Source of the DNA: a virus
Strand: one strand, 5' to 3'
Length of the DNA: 29,164 bases
Virus record (IMG/VR): IMGVR_UViG_3300032294_002075
Location: 1-29,164 of that record
Shown: in pieces, positions 7,717 through 16,316 of the stretch
Numbering within the stretch: the first letter of the stretch is position 1
Layout of the letters: every line of letters begins with the position of its first letter
Made by a program: the position numbers and the translations under genes
The notes under the pieces: generated by a model
Seen by the model: only the letters and a program-made list of their open reading frames with translations
What the model was told of the DNA's origin: nothing
Databases searched by the model: none

Positions 7717-8613
7717 CTAATCTGGCTCTTCTAGCAGCACAAAGGACGAGCCATCCTGCTCTAGTTTGATCTTGGAGTTATCCTCCTGCAGCAGTCGATT
7801 CGGAATCTGAGTGGACGCACGCAGGCGGATCGGACCTGTCGAGATGAAGTCAATCACGCTGGTGATCACCTGATCAGCGGCAAAATTCACGGCTGATGCC
7901 GTGATGATGCCATTGAAGTCCCACCACAGCGAGTCGTTCAACTGGCTGGCGGCAAAGGAGCCAGCAAAAGCTGGTGTATCAGGTGACTTAATGTAAAAGC
8001 GACCATGAAACGTTGAGCCGATCTCAGTGCGCAGCACCAGCTGCATTAGGTAGTTCACTGGCTCTTCATGCCGGTTGTTGGTGTAATCCCAACGGGCCGT
8101 GAGTCGCCCACTGCCACTGATCAGGCTGCTGTACTGCTGCCGGTACTCATCACTAAGCGTGGTGATATCAACGGTTTCGCGGTTGGTGTTGAGCTCGTAC
8201 TCAGTCACATCACCAAGCACGCGTGCTTCGCGATCTCGGACAATGATGTTGATCGGGATGTTGCGGTTAATCGCCACCAAAGGCACACGGCCTTCCGTAC
8301 CACCATCCAGGCTGGCCGCAAAGCTGGTGTAAAGACGGATGCCACCGAGTTCATCGACAAAGATGTACCAGGCGCCACTGGAGTGCAGAGTATTGTTAGC
8401 CCAACCGCTGGGGTCAATAAAATCGAGATTCGTGCGATCTGTCGAAGTGATCTCGACAAAGTCACCAGTGACTAGATATCCCTCTTCAAAATCAAAGCTA
8501 AAGCGGTCTTTGCTTGGGTTGATGTCGTTGGGATTTAAGACACTCTGCTTCGCGCCCTCTAGGGCTGTGCGTGTCAGCTCAATCTTGCCTATCAGGCCTA
8601 AGTAAATACCCAT
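7717..8613 (-). CDS. Tail-tube-like protein, 298 aa (distal tail)
   Basis: I start the protein at MGIYLGLIGKIELTR because this ATG forms a TGATG junction with the upstream stop (8613); a longer frame lacks support. The core ELNTNRETVDITTLSDEYRQ...LISGSGRLTARWDY matches the phage tail-tube-fold signature 'vDvTTlgd.yr.....ISGSG.lt..wDY'. It is followed by a long beta-rich part (FHGRFYIKSPDTPAFAG...GIITASAVNFAADQVITSVIDFISTGPIRL). The N-terminal 130 residues carry an extra domain (SFDFEEGYLVTGDFVEI, WYIFVDELGGIRLY). As it lies after the tip genes rather than with the main tube gene, it probably forms a ring or spacer at the tail end. The exact role is inference. Confidence 0.65.
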   Translation of the reverse strand: MGIYLGLIGKIELTRTALEGAKQSVLNPNDINPSKDRFSFDFEEGYLVTGDFVEITSTDRTNLDFIDPSGWANNTLHSSGAWYIFVDELGGIRLYTSFAASLDGGTEGRVPLVAINRNIPINIIVRDREARVLGDVTEYELNTNRETVDITTLSDEYRQQYSSLISGSGRLTARWDYTNNRHEEPVNYLMQLVLRTEIGSTFHGRFYIKSPDTPAFAGSFAASQLNDSLWWDFNGIITASAVNFAADQVITSVIDFISTGPIRLRASTQIPNRLLQEDNSKIKLEQDGSSFVLLEEPD

Positions 8614-9038
8614 CAGATTGTCACCGCTGTAAGGGCACCAGTCGCCTGGAAGCTCATCTGTGCGCTGCTGACTTCGCCAACATTGGCACCAAAGGAGACG
8701 CTGGTAATCCAAGCCGTCAGGCTGACGTCATTGCTGGTATTACCTTGAACAAAGCGCAGACTCAAACTGACCGTATCGGTGTCGGAGACGCCGCCAATCT
8801 TTAGTAGCTTCTTCAGCGCACTTGCTGCATCGTTGCGCCCGCTTGAATCGCTGTAATACAGCAGAGTGGCGTTACCACTGAACTCTTGTACACCTGGAAC
8901 GTAGGTGCGCTGGGCATCGCCAAGACTGGTCGTTTCCAGCGCTTCAAGGTTGCCAGTCAAACTCCAACTGGTGACCTTGATTTGCTGAGCGCCGTCGATT
9001 AGGAGGCGGCCGTCGCGTCCGGTGTATGCCTTCTGCAT
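8613..9038 (-). CDS. Tail-tube-like protein, 141 aa (distal tail)
   Basis: This compact protein starts MQKAYTGRDGRLLIDGAQQIKVTSWSL and has GNLEALETTSLGDAQRTYVPGVQEFSGNATLLYY. That is the classic phage tail-tube pattern (strand, W-S, 'E.leTTslGD..r.yvPG....sGs'). The rest (VSLSLRFVQG...AWITSVSFGANVGEVSSAQMSFQATG) completes the beta-sandwich. It is encoded between an M-like tip protein and the 298-aa tube-like protein, with TGATG couplings on both sides. It may be a specialised distal ring resembling the tube subunit, as duplicated tube-fold proteins do in other tails. It is distinct from the major tube protein at 16931-17689. Confidence 0.75.
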   Translation of the reverse strand: MQKAYTGRDGRLLIDGAQQIKVTSWSLTGNLEALETTSLGDAQRTYVPGVQEFSGNATLLYYSDSSGRNDAASALKKLLKIGGVSDTDTVSLSLRFVQGNTSNDVSLTAWITSVSFGANVGEVSSAQMSFQATGALTAVTI

Positions 9039-9412
9039 CAGACTACAGCGACGAGATTTACAGTCACGCTACTGCGACCACGCCGCACTGCTTGGATCAC
9101 AGGGGCCGAGTCGTAGCGCCAACGTGCTGTAGGTGGTGCATCAATTGTGGCCGCTGATCCAGTCCATCCGGCGCGTACATCACTTGGCAGAGTAAACGTA
9201 CGGAATGTCCCGAGTTGGGCTTCGTAGTCAGAGACGAACAGCTGAGCGTTTGCGTCCGTGATGTTGTCGTAACTCAGGCTGAGCGTTGCATTGATGCGGC
9301 GGTTGCCGTACAGGATGCGCACCTCAGCGCCGGACTGAGAGTTAAAGCGCTTGATTGGGAAATCGCCAGGATTGAACTCGCGACCAGTGGGTTTCAAGCT
9401 TGGGAAGGCCAT
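9038..9412 (-). CDS. Minor tail protein, lambda M-like
   Basis: The protein has 124 residues starting MAFPSLKPTGREFNPGDFPIKRF. I chose the ATG at 9412-9410, which gives a TGATG junction with the previous stop; a GTG three bases upstream is the alternative. The pattern GAEVRILYGNRR-INATLSLSYDNITDANAQLFVSDYEAQLGTFRTFTLP parallels lambda gpM/DUF2460-type proteins: an FGDGY-like loop, two strands, an aligned helix, then 'G....F'. Those proteins join the end of the tail tube to the tip. In lambda the gene precedes L, K, I and J, whereas here it follows the J-like genes. Function by analogy, moderate certainty. Confidence 0.65.
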   Translation of the reverse strand: MAFPSLKPTGREFNPGDFPIKRFNSQSGAEVRILYGNRRINATLSLSYDNITDANAQLFVSDYEAQLGTFRTFTLPSDVRAGWTGSAATIDAPPTARWRYDSAPVIQAVRRGRSSVTVNLVAVV

Positions 9413-11238
9413 CACTCAGTCACCCTGAAGTTGCCGGGAGTCAATACGTCCTTTGCAACAATGCTAGCTCCGCTTGAATCAACAGGTACTTGCACGGCAG
9501 AGACATTGATCAGACCTTCTTCGTCAAGCGTGAGCTGTTCGACTTGGAAGATGCTGCTGTTGTTCTGCTGGCTGCGGATCATAAACAGGGTGTTGTGCAG
9601 CGACGGATCGGAGATGACGTTACCCGAGACAAAGAACGAGCGCTCGATAAACTCACCAGTCGTCGGGTTGAAAAACATGGCGTCGTAGCTGCCGTCATCA
9701 ATCGGATTGATGGAAGTCAAGCTGCCTGCATCGGTGATGGCACCCACGCTGTTGGTGTTAAAGGTGGTAGCCGTCGTCATCACGCGGATATAAGAACCAG
9801 GCTGGATACTGAGCGCATCCGGCACCGTTTTGAACGTGACGGTTTGCGTGACGCGGCGCCGCACACTCAACAGGAATCGAGCTGTACGTAACGCCTGTTC
9901 GCGGTTGGTGCAGAACTCGCTGAGATCAAACACCTGCTGGGTGGCGGATGCGTCGTCTTCGGCAATGTCGGCCCATTCCACCAAGGCTGAGGCTTGCGTC
10001 GGCAGGTCGTTTTCTACGGTGACGCGCCAAGAGACCAAAGCTTTGAAGTTTGTGCGCTGCGCGATATCGATGTACTGCAGCTGCAGCGAGTCTTCGATGA
10101 TGTTGCCAGCCGTGAAGATCTGTTCGACAGCGATAGGGCTAGTACTGATCTGAAAGCTGCTGTTGAACGGCAATGCCGGCATCAAGCCAAAACGACCGTT
10201 TTTGATCGTGAAGTTACACAGCTGAAGCGGCGCTGTATTGAAAATGAACGAGCGGAGTGATTCGGTATCTTCTAGTACGCCATCGTAGAAAATCTTGTTG
10301 GCGCGAAGGTAACGACCTGTGGTCTGAAGAGACGCCACATCCACAAGCTCCAGTGGCACGACATTGCCCACGCCTTGTTTGATATCGGTCAGCAGGTAGT
10401 AGACCAGATCAGAGAACAGGTTGCTAGGTCCACTGCCGCCGTCCACCAGCCGTTGGACACTGATGCCACTAGGAATCCAAGCACGGATCTGCCCAACGCT
10501 TCCGATCTGACCGCTTGATTTGACGGAGATAGCAAGGACGGATAGGTCGTCGTAATTTGCATCCGATACGTTTTCTAGATATTCATTGACATAAACAATT
10601 TCATGCTCTGGATTTGATTGATTGGATTTTGTAAGTTCTTGATAAAAGCTGACATCGGCAATTTGTGATTGCTGCTCAAAAATGCGTTGAGCCCTTGAAA
10701 CACCGTTGTCATCTACAGGGCGTCCCGGTATCGGTGTCGGCGCCGCTGTTGGCGCTGGCGTTGGAGCAGGCGTTGGCGCAGGTGTTGGGCCGGGAGTAGG
10801 GTTTGGATTGGGTGGCGCAGGAGTTGGGGTGGCTGTTCTAACAGCTTCCGTTACGCGGTAACTGAGTGTGCTTACGCCTCTGCCAAGCGGGTTATTGACT
10901 GTCTTAGTAAAAGCAAAGACTGTGCCAACGGGTCCATCGCCGACGGACCGAATGACTTTGTAGGTAAAGTTTCGCCATATAAGCCGTGAGCCAGTTAAGT
11001 CAACATATCTCTGGCCAACATCAACACCGATCGTACCTCTAATTACTTCCGTTCTAATGCGGATGGTGATCGTTGAATTACCAGCAAGGCAGATTAGATC
11101 TTCTTCCTGTGTATCCCCAACCCGCTTAGTAGTTGGATCCCCAAAGACATCAAAGTAGATCGCGTTGGCGGGAAACGGATTTAATGTCGTTGCCGGCGAT
11201 ACGCTAGCTAGATCAACTTCGGTAGGAGTGAAAGACAT
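9412..11238 (-). CDS. Tail tip protein, J-like second part, with Pro-Thr-rich linker
   Basis: The 608-aa protein has three parts. Residues 1-135 form an N-terminal beta-domain. Residues about 136-174 form a low-complexity linker of PT/PA repeats (PTPAPTPAP). Residues about 175-608 resemble the C-terminal part of lambda gpJ-type hub proteins, with stretches such as ATRFLL-like ALRTARFLLSVRRRVTQTVTF and LSIQPGSYIRV that are typical of baseplate hub modules. It is encoded 33 bases after the first J-like gene and probably forms the tip together with it. The first 700 bases of the gene are visibly more AT-rich than the rest, so the N-terminal domain and linker may have been acquired separately. 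Confidence 0.75.
   Translation of the reverse strand: MSFTPTEVDLASVSPATTLNPFPANAIYFDVFGDPTTKRVGDTQEEDLICLAGNSTITIRIRTEVIRGTIGVDVGQRYVDLTGSRLIWRNFTYKVIRSVGDGPVGTVFAFTKTVNNPLGRGVSTLSYRVTEAVRTATPTPAPPNPNPTPGPTPAPTPAPTPAPTAAPTPIPGRPVDDNGVSRAQRIFEQQSQIADVSFYQELTKSNQSNPEHEIVYVNEYLENVSDANYDDLSVLAISVKSSGQIGSVGQIRAWIPSGISVQRLVDGGSGPSNLFSDLVYYLLTDIKQGVGNVVPLELVDVASLQTTGRYLRANKIFYDGVLEDTESLRSFIFNTAPLQLCNFTIKNGRFGLMPALPFNSSFQISTSPIAVEQIFTAGNIIEDSLQLQYIDIAQRTNFKALVSWRVTVENDLPTQASALVEWADIAEDDASATQQVFDLSEFCTNREQALRTARFLLSVRRRVTQTVTFKTVPDALSIQPGSYIRVMTTATTFNTNSVGAITDAGSLTSINPIDDGSYDAMFFNPTTGEFIERSFFVSGNVISDPSLHNTLFMIRSQQNNSSIFQVEQLTLDEEGLINVSAVQVPVDSSGASIVAKDVLTPGNFRVTE
10733..10826 (-). repeat. Low-complexity Pro-Thr-Ala codon repeats
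   Basis: Irregular 6- and 12-base repeats (plus strand GGTGTTGG, GGCGTTGGCGCA) encode the PTPAPT linker of the J-like protein. The plus strand here carries four runs of three G at 10787, 10792, 10799 and 10810, a possible quadruplex motif on the template strand. Confidence 0.7.
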
Positions 11239-11271
11239 CGATCTCTGGATGAATAGTAGTGAATAAAGCCT

Positions 11272-13386
11272 TTAGCCGGGAATGAACGTGCCGCCGACAA
11301 ATGCGGTGCTTGCGTTGGTAGTCAGCTCCTTGTTTCGTTCCAGTTGACTGACCGTGAACCGCTTGCCTCTTGTACTCAGGCGAAAGGCACCATAGGGAGT
11401 TGAATAGTCGCTACCAAAATTAGTATCGGCGTTGGCTGATTCGGATTCGGAGTCCAGTTGAATGACGGTCTGGTTTAATTCATCATCGCGGCCAGCTTCG
11501 GCGCCAGTAACAGGAACAAACCGATACTCGTAGTAGCCAGCTGTACGGGGTTGTATCCGGAGGAAGTTGAACTGGTCAACTGGTGCTGTGCCTGACACGC
11601 AGAACAGTTGAGGGATGCGTGCCCAAGCCCTTTCCGCTTCGCCAAACTTTTGCACGGGTCGCACCAGCACAGAGAAAAACGAGGAGCGCGCAAAGTAGCG
11701 ATCCAGTCGTGGTGTATTCAGTGTGATGTTTTTCCTGTCCAGTCGGAAGAGCTTGGCTGGTGTCGGGATCGTGTTGAAATTGGTGAGGCCACTAGCGCGA
11801 TTCCACACTTGGCTTTTGATCCCGATTTCAATGACATCGGCATCACGACGAACTGGCCTGACAGTGGCTTCGCTGTAGCGGCACAGCGGGAAGAACCCAG
11901 TACCAATGTTGGTAGCGGGATCAAAGTCTTGACCGTTCGGACCTGATCCGGGGCCGTCGTAACCAGCTAGTGGTTCGTTAATCGTGCGTGTACCGCAGGC
12001 ACCAATCTGCGGGTTCTTCTGGATTTCAGTGCATTCGAGCGTAACGTTGATGAACTGCGCGCCAGGTTGCGGGTCGCGATCACGAACGATCCAGATGGTT
12101 GAGCCGATAATCCAGCGCGAGCCAATCGTTAGCAAGTCGTCAGCTCGGGTGCGCCAAGCATCAGCGGCGCTTTCAAGGTCGGTCAGGTTGACTTCAGTAT
12201 CAGCGAAATCGCTACGTTCAAAGTCGTCCCAGTTTTGAAGGCGGATCTGAAAAACAGCTGTCGATCCAACGCTGACGTTGACAAATGTGCGGCTTGAGTA
12301 TTCAGTGTTATTGATGCGGACGATGCCCATCCGCCTTGAGTACTGGCGGCCGACTCCGGGCTGGCCAACGGCGAGTTTTGTTGTTGCAGTGGCGTTCTCA
12401 ACGACGGTGAGCACATCAGCTCGCTTGCCGGCAATCTTTCTGCGTCGTGCTTTGATCTCTGCGCGCTGCTCTTGGTTATCTGCACCTAGTGTTCCAGCCT
12501 CTGGCGCAGCGATGATCTCCCAGTTAAAGCGGAAGGCAGTGCCATTTTCGATGGGTGAGTAGGCACCAAACTGCGATTGATTTTGCGGGTTATAGGCTTG
12601 CGAAAAACCTTGGCTAAATTGCTGGCCACCACCAGTCGGTGCGGTAAACACTTGCCTGCCTAATGTGCCAGTCGCTCCAGCACCGGCGGTGCCTGCAATT
12701 AGTGTTGTGGGTCGGTTAGCATCCTTTTTTGATGACCAGAACAACGCATATTCACTGTCATCAAGAGTAGATAAGCCGGTGGTGCCGACACGGATGCCGC
12801 CGAGTTGTGGAGTCGGTAGGCCAAACTGGCCGGCAACGTAGATACCCTCATAGGACTGGAAAGAGCCGTTAGCGAACAGGCGGCTCCACACCAAAGCTGG
12901 GGCGAGAATTAGACCGCCGGTGGCATCACCATCAGCACCTTCGTCGCGTTTGCCGAATGGCACAGGGATGGTTTGGCCGTATTCGGCCAGGGCGCTGACG
13001 TTATCGAAACTGGTGGTTTGATTGAAGCGTGTGGGGCCGATCTGATCGGAGAGCTGTCGGCTACGGATCCGCGGCTGATTTTCAAGCGTCGGCGCTTTGG
13101 GTGCCAGCAGGATGCTGACGGCTGTGCTTGCCAGACCAATGACAAGGCTTACGACAGCAACAGCAACGGCATTTTCAACATCAGGGATATGGTCATAATC
13201 AGCTGGCCTTATACGCGATTTCAGTTCGGCGTGGCGGATGAACTTGCGGTATTCCTGATCGCTACAACCCAGCGTTTCGATTAACGCGACTTCAAACGGT
13301 AACAGCGGCGGATTGAAAGGAGCGCCGCCGGTTTCCAGTCCACGCTTTTGCTGAGGTTGTTGATGTAGAGGAGTCCCTGCTGCCAT
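11272..13386 (-). CDS. Tail tip protein, J-like first part (with one hydrophobic segment)
   Basis: The 704-aa protein has an N-terminal helical region (LPFEVALIETLGCSDQEYRKFI), then a hydrophobic stretch at residues about 73-95 (AVAVAVVSLVIGLASTAVSILL) as in lambda gpI-type or J-type tip proteins, then a large beta-rich body. The body includes ALAEYGQTIPVPFGKRD, a phrase typical of J-like hubs ('aeyGq.ipvvyGr'), and TAGYYEYRFVPVTGAE. The ATG at 13386 overlaps the K-like gene by 106 bases. A strong GGGGTGA lies just upstream inside that gene, and no better internal start exists. Together with the next gene it makes up what is a single large gene in lambda. Confidence 0.75.
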   Translation of the reverse strand: MAAGTPLHQQPQQKRGLETGGAPFNPPLLPFEVALIETLGCSDQEYRKFIRHAELKSRIRPADYDHIPDVENAVAVAVVSLVIGLASTAVSILLAPKAPTLENQPRIRSRQLSDQIGPTRFNQTTSFDNVSALAEYGQTIPVPFGKRDEGADGDATGGLILAPALVWSRLFANGSFQSYEGIYVAGQFGLPTPQLGGIRVGTTGLSTLDDSEYALFWSSKKDANRPTTLIAGTAGAGATGTLGRQVFTAPTGGGQQFSQGFSQAYNPQNQSQFGAYSPIENGTAFRFNWEIIAAPEAGTLGADNQEQRAEIKARRRKIAGKRADVLTVVENATATTKLAVGQPGVGRQYSRRMGIVRINNTEYSSRTFVNVSVGSTAVFQIRLQNWDDFERSDFADTEVNLTDLESAADAWRTRADDLLTIGSRWIIGSTIWIVRDRDPQPGAQFINVTLECTEIQKNPQIGACGTRTINEPLAGYDGPGSGPNGQDFDPATNIGTGFFPLCRYSEATVRPVRRDADVIEIGIKSQVWNRASGLTNFNTIPTPAKLFRLDRKNITLNTPRLDRYFARSSFFSVLVRPVQKFGEAERAWARIPQLFCVSGTAPVDQFNFLRIQPRTAGYYEYRFVPVTGAEAGRDDELNQTVIQLDSESESANADTNFGSDYSTPYGAFRLSTRGKRFTVSQLERNKELTTNASTAFVGGTFIPG

Positions 13387-13655
13387 GTCACCCCAAAAGC
13401 CAGCGGAGCCGCTGTTAAGACTGCAATATCACCATCGTAGATAGGCTCTTTAATGCGCATACAGAATTGGTCTAGATCTTGTAGTACCTGCCGCGGGGTC
13501 ATTGCATACCACTCAGGCTTAAACGGAGGTGGATTCATGCCCATCTCATCCAGCGCATCGATGACAAGCCGGATGCAATCGTTGCCGCCGTATTCGTAGG
13601 GTCGACCAATCAGGTGACTACACACGTAGCTGCGCTGTAAACGGGATGTTGCCAA
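13281..13655 (-). CDS. K-like tail assembly protein with degenerate NlpC/P60 fold
   Basis: The protein has 124 residues. The N-terminal motif GRPYEYGGNDCIRLVIDAL is the hallmark of NlpC/P60-type papain-fold peptidases, with C27 as nucleophile. DGDIAVL (73-80) is the usual GD turn. The segment where the catalytic His should follow reads GVTWQQGLLYI, so Gln appears to replace it. The protein may therefore be structural rather than an active peptidase. In lambda, gpK sits after L and before I/J, the same order as here. The start is a TTG at 13655; a GTG at 13625 is the alternative. It overlaps its neighbours on both sides. Confidence 0.75.
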   Translation of the reverse strand: MATSRLQRSYVCSHLIGRPYEYGGNDCIRLVIDALDEMGMNPPPFKPEWYAMTPRQVLQDLDQFCMRIKEPIYDGDIAVLTAAPLAFGVTWQQGLLYINNLSKSVDWKPAALLSIRRCYRLKSR

Positions 13656-14070
13656 CCAAGTTACGGATCAAGCGGCGCGCGGGCACATTGGCTTGGACTG
13701 AATCCAGCACGGAGTTCAGGCTGATCTGCAGCGTCGTTTCGTCCCAGCCACCGCTAGCGCAGCTGCCGAAATACTCATACAGGGTGCGTTGCACAGCACC
13801 ACTGCTGGGCTCCCACAGGATGGTGGTGACCTTGGCGACCCAGAGGTTTTCCAGCGCTTGCGTTGCCCAGGCGCGGGTCATCTCTGTATTAGGTAGCTGC
13901 AGCGTCGCGTCTAGGTTGTCGCCCTGCAGCGTTGCGACTGCTCCACCAAAGCCGAAGCCGAGGAACATGTAGCCGCTTACGTTTTGAGCGATGGCGTAAT
14001 TCTGGAAGCGGAAGCGGGAGGCCTGCCCGGAAGGGCCAACGTCTAATAGGTGGCCGTAGGCGAATTCCAT
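13618..14070 (-). CDS. Minor tail protein, lambda L-like
   Basis: The 150-aa protein starts MEFAYGHLLDVG at an ATG that overlaps the tape-measure stop as TAATG. The body (NLWVAKVTTILWE...RTLYEYFGSCASGGWDETTLQISLNSVLDSV) and the end (VPARRLIRNLVGNIPFTAQLRV) fit the gpL/DUF1833-type family. That family's members end with a conserved 'P.r......GN.P.T....' segment. L-type proteins sit between the tape measure/tube and the tip. The order tape measure, L, K, J is lambda-like, which supports the call. Confidence 0.7.
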   Translation of the reverse strand: MEFAYGHLLDVGPSGQASRFRFQNYAIAQNVSGYMFLGFGFGGAVATLQGDNLDATLQLPNTEMTRAWATQALENLWVAKVTTILWEPSSGAVQRTLYEYFGSCASGGWDETTLQISLNSVLDSVQANVPARRLIRNLVGNIPFTAQLRV

Positions 14071-16289
14071 TAGAGACCGATGCGACGGCGATTGGCTGGG
14101 CTATTACTCAGCGTACGCAGAGCACGGCGTTCACCTTGTGCGGCACCTTGCTGCGCAGCTTGTGCCAGTCCACGCTGGAACTGATCGGTGGTCACGTAGT
14201 CCACGTTGTTAATGCGCTCCACGCTGAAGCGAACATCGATGGGCTCCATCGGTCCGGCGCTGACTGCAGCAGCTTGGGCGGAACCACCTTCGCCAGCAAC
14301 AACTGCGTCGCCACGGACGCCTTTTGAATAGCGAGCCATGGCGGCGTTCATCTTGCTGGCGGGGATGACGTATTCCGATTCGCCGCCTTCGCCGATGATT
14401 GCGTTGGTGGGACCGGTAACAAAGCCGCCTTCGGCAAAAGGAATTGCTCCGCCTACATTTAGTCCTGGGATGCTTGTTGCAAGTGCTCCGGTGCCAGACA
14501 GGTTGTTAGACGCTGCAGCAAACGGGTTAAGGCCGGCGAATAATCGAGCAATGCCAATTGCTATGTACTGAGCAATAGCGGTAGTTGCGTAGTCAATAAG
14601 AGCCTGTCCGATATTGCCAAAGAATTGAGATATAGCCTCTTGGGCACTTTGCGCACCCGTAACAATGCCTTTGAAGCTATTTGAGAAAGCGGTTCCAATG
14701 GCTTCAGCAGCAACTTTGACGCGGTTTAGTGGAGACGTAAACTCTTCTAGTGCAATTATGGATTCGGCAACAAACTCTGCTATTGATCCACCAGTTGATA
14801 CCTGAAAATCAGTTCCAGCCAGCGCCTCTTTGAATAGTTGAGCTGCTTCATCCGCCTGTCGATTCAAGGCTTCGGTTTGCAGATCAATTAACTCAAGGCG
14901 CTGAATCTCTGTGCTTATTGCTGTTAGGTTTTGCTTCTGTTCTGCGTTTTTCAGTTCGCCAATTTGCTTGGCCCTATCTTGAAAATCAAATTGAATTTGT
15001 AATCTTTTTTTCTCGATTTCACTTGACTCGAACAACAGGGCCGCATCACGGCTGAATTGAGTGCCTAATTGATTGCCAGTCTCAAGGGATTTTTGAAGTT
15101 CCTGTTTAAGTTTTTCAGCTTCACGTGCTGCTTTTTCAGCGGCCTTTTCTGCTTCAGATTTGCCCTTGCGGCCTGCTCCACCCTTGGCGGCCAGTAAATC
15201 AGGGACCCTATCCTGATTTGAAGCAACAGGAAGCAGTGTTGTCGAGCCCGCAGGCGCAACCAAGCCAAGTTTCTTGTCTAGGTCCTTTTGCAGGCTTGAT
15301 CGCAGATTGCGCAGTTCAACAATTTTGGCCTGAACCTGCTTCTCGGTTTGCGAGCCTGGCCTGATCTTTTCTAACTGTTTTTGGTTACTCGCGATAAACG
15401 TATCTAGTTGGCCGATCTGTCCTTGTAGCTCATTCGATGTCTTGCCTCGAAGGTTGGCAAGGAATGTGTTGTAATTACTTTGAATTACTTGCAGGCCTTG
15501 GGCAAAGCCATTGACAAAATTAGTGACATCATCAAGAAGTTCTTTTAATACTGGCGAAAGTGTCTGGCCTAGCACACGCGCCAATTGATCAATGCCATCC
15601 TGAAGAGTGCTCAACTTGCCAGACAATGTGTCGCTTTGCGCAATTGCACCATTGGCATATTTTCCGCCAGCGCTTGTGAGGCGAGTGATAGCTACTTCAA
15701 CAGCCTCAGCGCTAATACGACCTTTCTCAAGCGCATCTTGAAATTCATCTCCAGAAAGCTTGTATAGCTTGCGCAGCTCTTCCTGTAACGCAACTCCGCG
15801 CTCTTGGAACTGCAGCAACTCCTCACCTTGAAGCCTGCCTTTCGCCTGCACCTGCCCATAAGCAGTAACAAGTCCCTGTAGTTCGGCTCCAGTAGCGCCA
15901 CTTACATCTGCAAGACGTTTGGTCGTTTCAACAACTTTTTCAGACTCAACACCAAAGGCTTGAAGCCGCTTGGCAGAGTCGATCAATTCGGTGCTTGTAA
16001 ACGGCGTTACAGCACCAAGCTGCTGAAGCTCTTTAATAATCGCGCCAGCTTTCTGCGCACTACCAGTTAAGACTTGAAGGCTTTTGGTCTGGCTTTCAAT
16101 CTCAGCCGTTTTTGCAAAAATAAATCTGCCCGCCTCAAGAGCTGAAAAGCCAGCTGCCAACTTGGCAATCGCTCCACCAAGTCCACCGAATGCACGTTCT
16201 GTAGTCTTGGACTGCTGCTGCACCTGCTGCAGCCGTTGGATCGCATTGCGCGCATCAACGTTGATGGCAACATTGGCGACAACAGACAC
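14070..16289 (-). CDS. Tail tape measure protein
   Basis: The protein has 739 residues, starting at a GTG (16289-16287) with AGGGGTG eight bases upstream. Residues about 20-240 match the tape-measure N-terminal domain. Examples are LQQVQQQSKTTERAFGGLGG, the conserved GAVTPFTSTELIDSAKRLQAFG and the ISAEAVEVAITRLTS segment with GGKYANG. The central part is a long charged coiled coil (KSEAEKAAEKAAREAEKLKQEL). The C-terminal third has hydrophobic helices (ALIDYATTAIAQYIAIGIARLFAGL) that may reach the host membrane. At about 0.15 nm per residue the tail would be near 110 nm, a rule-of-thumb estimate. Base composition between 14600 and 16300 is more AT-rich than in neighbouring genes. Confidence 0.95.
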   Translation of the reverse strand: MSVVANVAINVDARNAIQRLQQVQQQSKTTERAFGGLGGAIAKLAAGFSALEAGRFIFAKTAEIESQTKSLQVLTGSAQKAGAIIKELQQLGAVTPFTSTELIDSAKRLQAFGVESEKVVETTKRLADVSGATGAELQGLVTAYGQVQAKGRLQGEELLQFQERGVALQEELRKLYKLSGDEFQDALEKGRISAEAVEVAITRLTSAGGKYANGAIAQSDTLSGKLSTLQDGIDQLARVLGQTLSPVLKELLDDVTNFVNGFAQGLQVIQSNYNTFLANLRGKTSNELQGQIGQLDTFIASNQKQLEKIRPGSQTEKQVQAKIVELRNLRSSLQKDLDKKLGLVAPAGSTTLLPVASNQDRVPDLLAAKGGAGRKGKSEAEKAAEKAAREAEKLKQELQKSLETGNQLGTQFSRDAALLFESSEIEKKRLQIQFDFQDRAKQIGELKNAEQKQNLTAISTEIQRLELIDLQTEALNRQADEAAQLFKEALAGTDFQVSTGGSIAEFVAESIIALEEFTSPLNRVKVAAEAIGTAFSNSFKGIVTGAQSAQEAISQFFGNIGQALIDYATTAIAQYIAIGIARLFAGLNPFAAASNNLSGTGALATSIPGLNVGGAIPFAEGGFVTGPTNAIIGEGGESEYVIPASKMNAAMARYSKGVRGDAVVAGEGGSAQAAAVSAGPMEPIDVRFSVERINNVDYVTTDQFQRGLAQAAQQGAAQGERRALRTLSNSPANRRRIGL

Positions 16290-16316
16290 AGCAGCACCCC
16301 TAAGCCTATAAGCAGT

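Noticed and set aside
12973-13284. 103-aa plus-strand frame opposite the J-like gene
   Set aside because: Opposite a long, well-supported coding region, with no ribosome site or family match.
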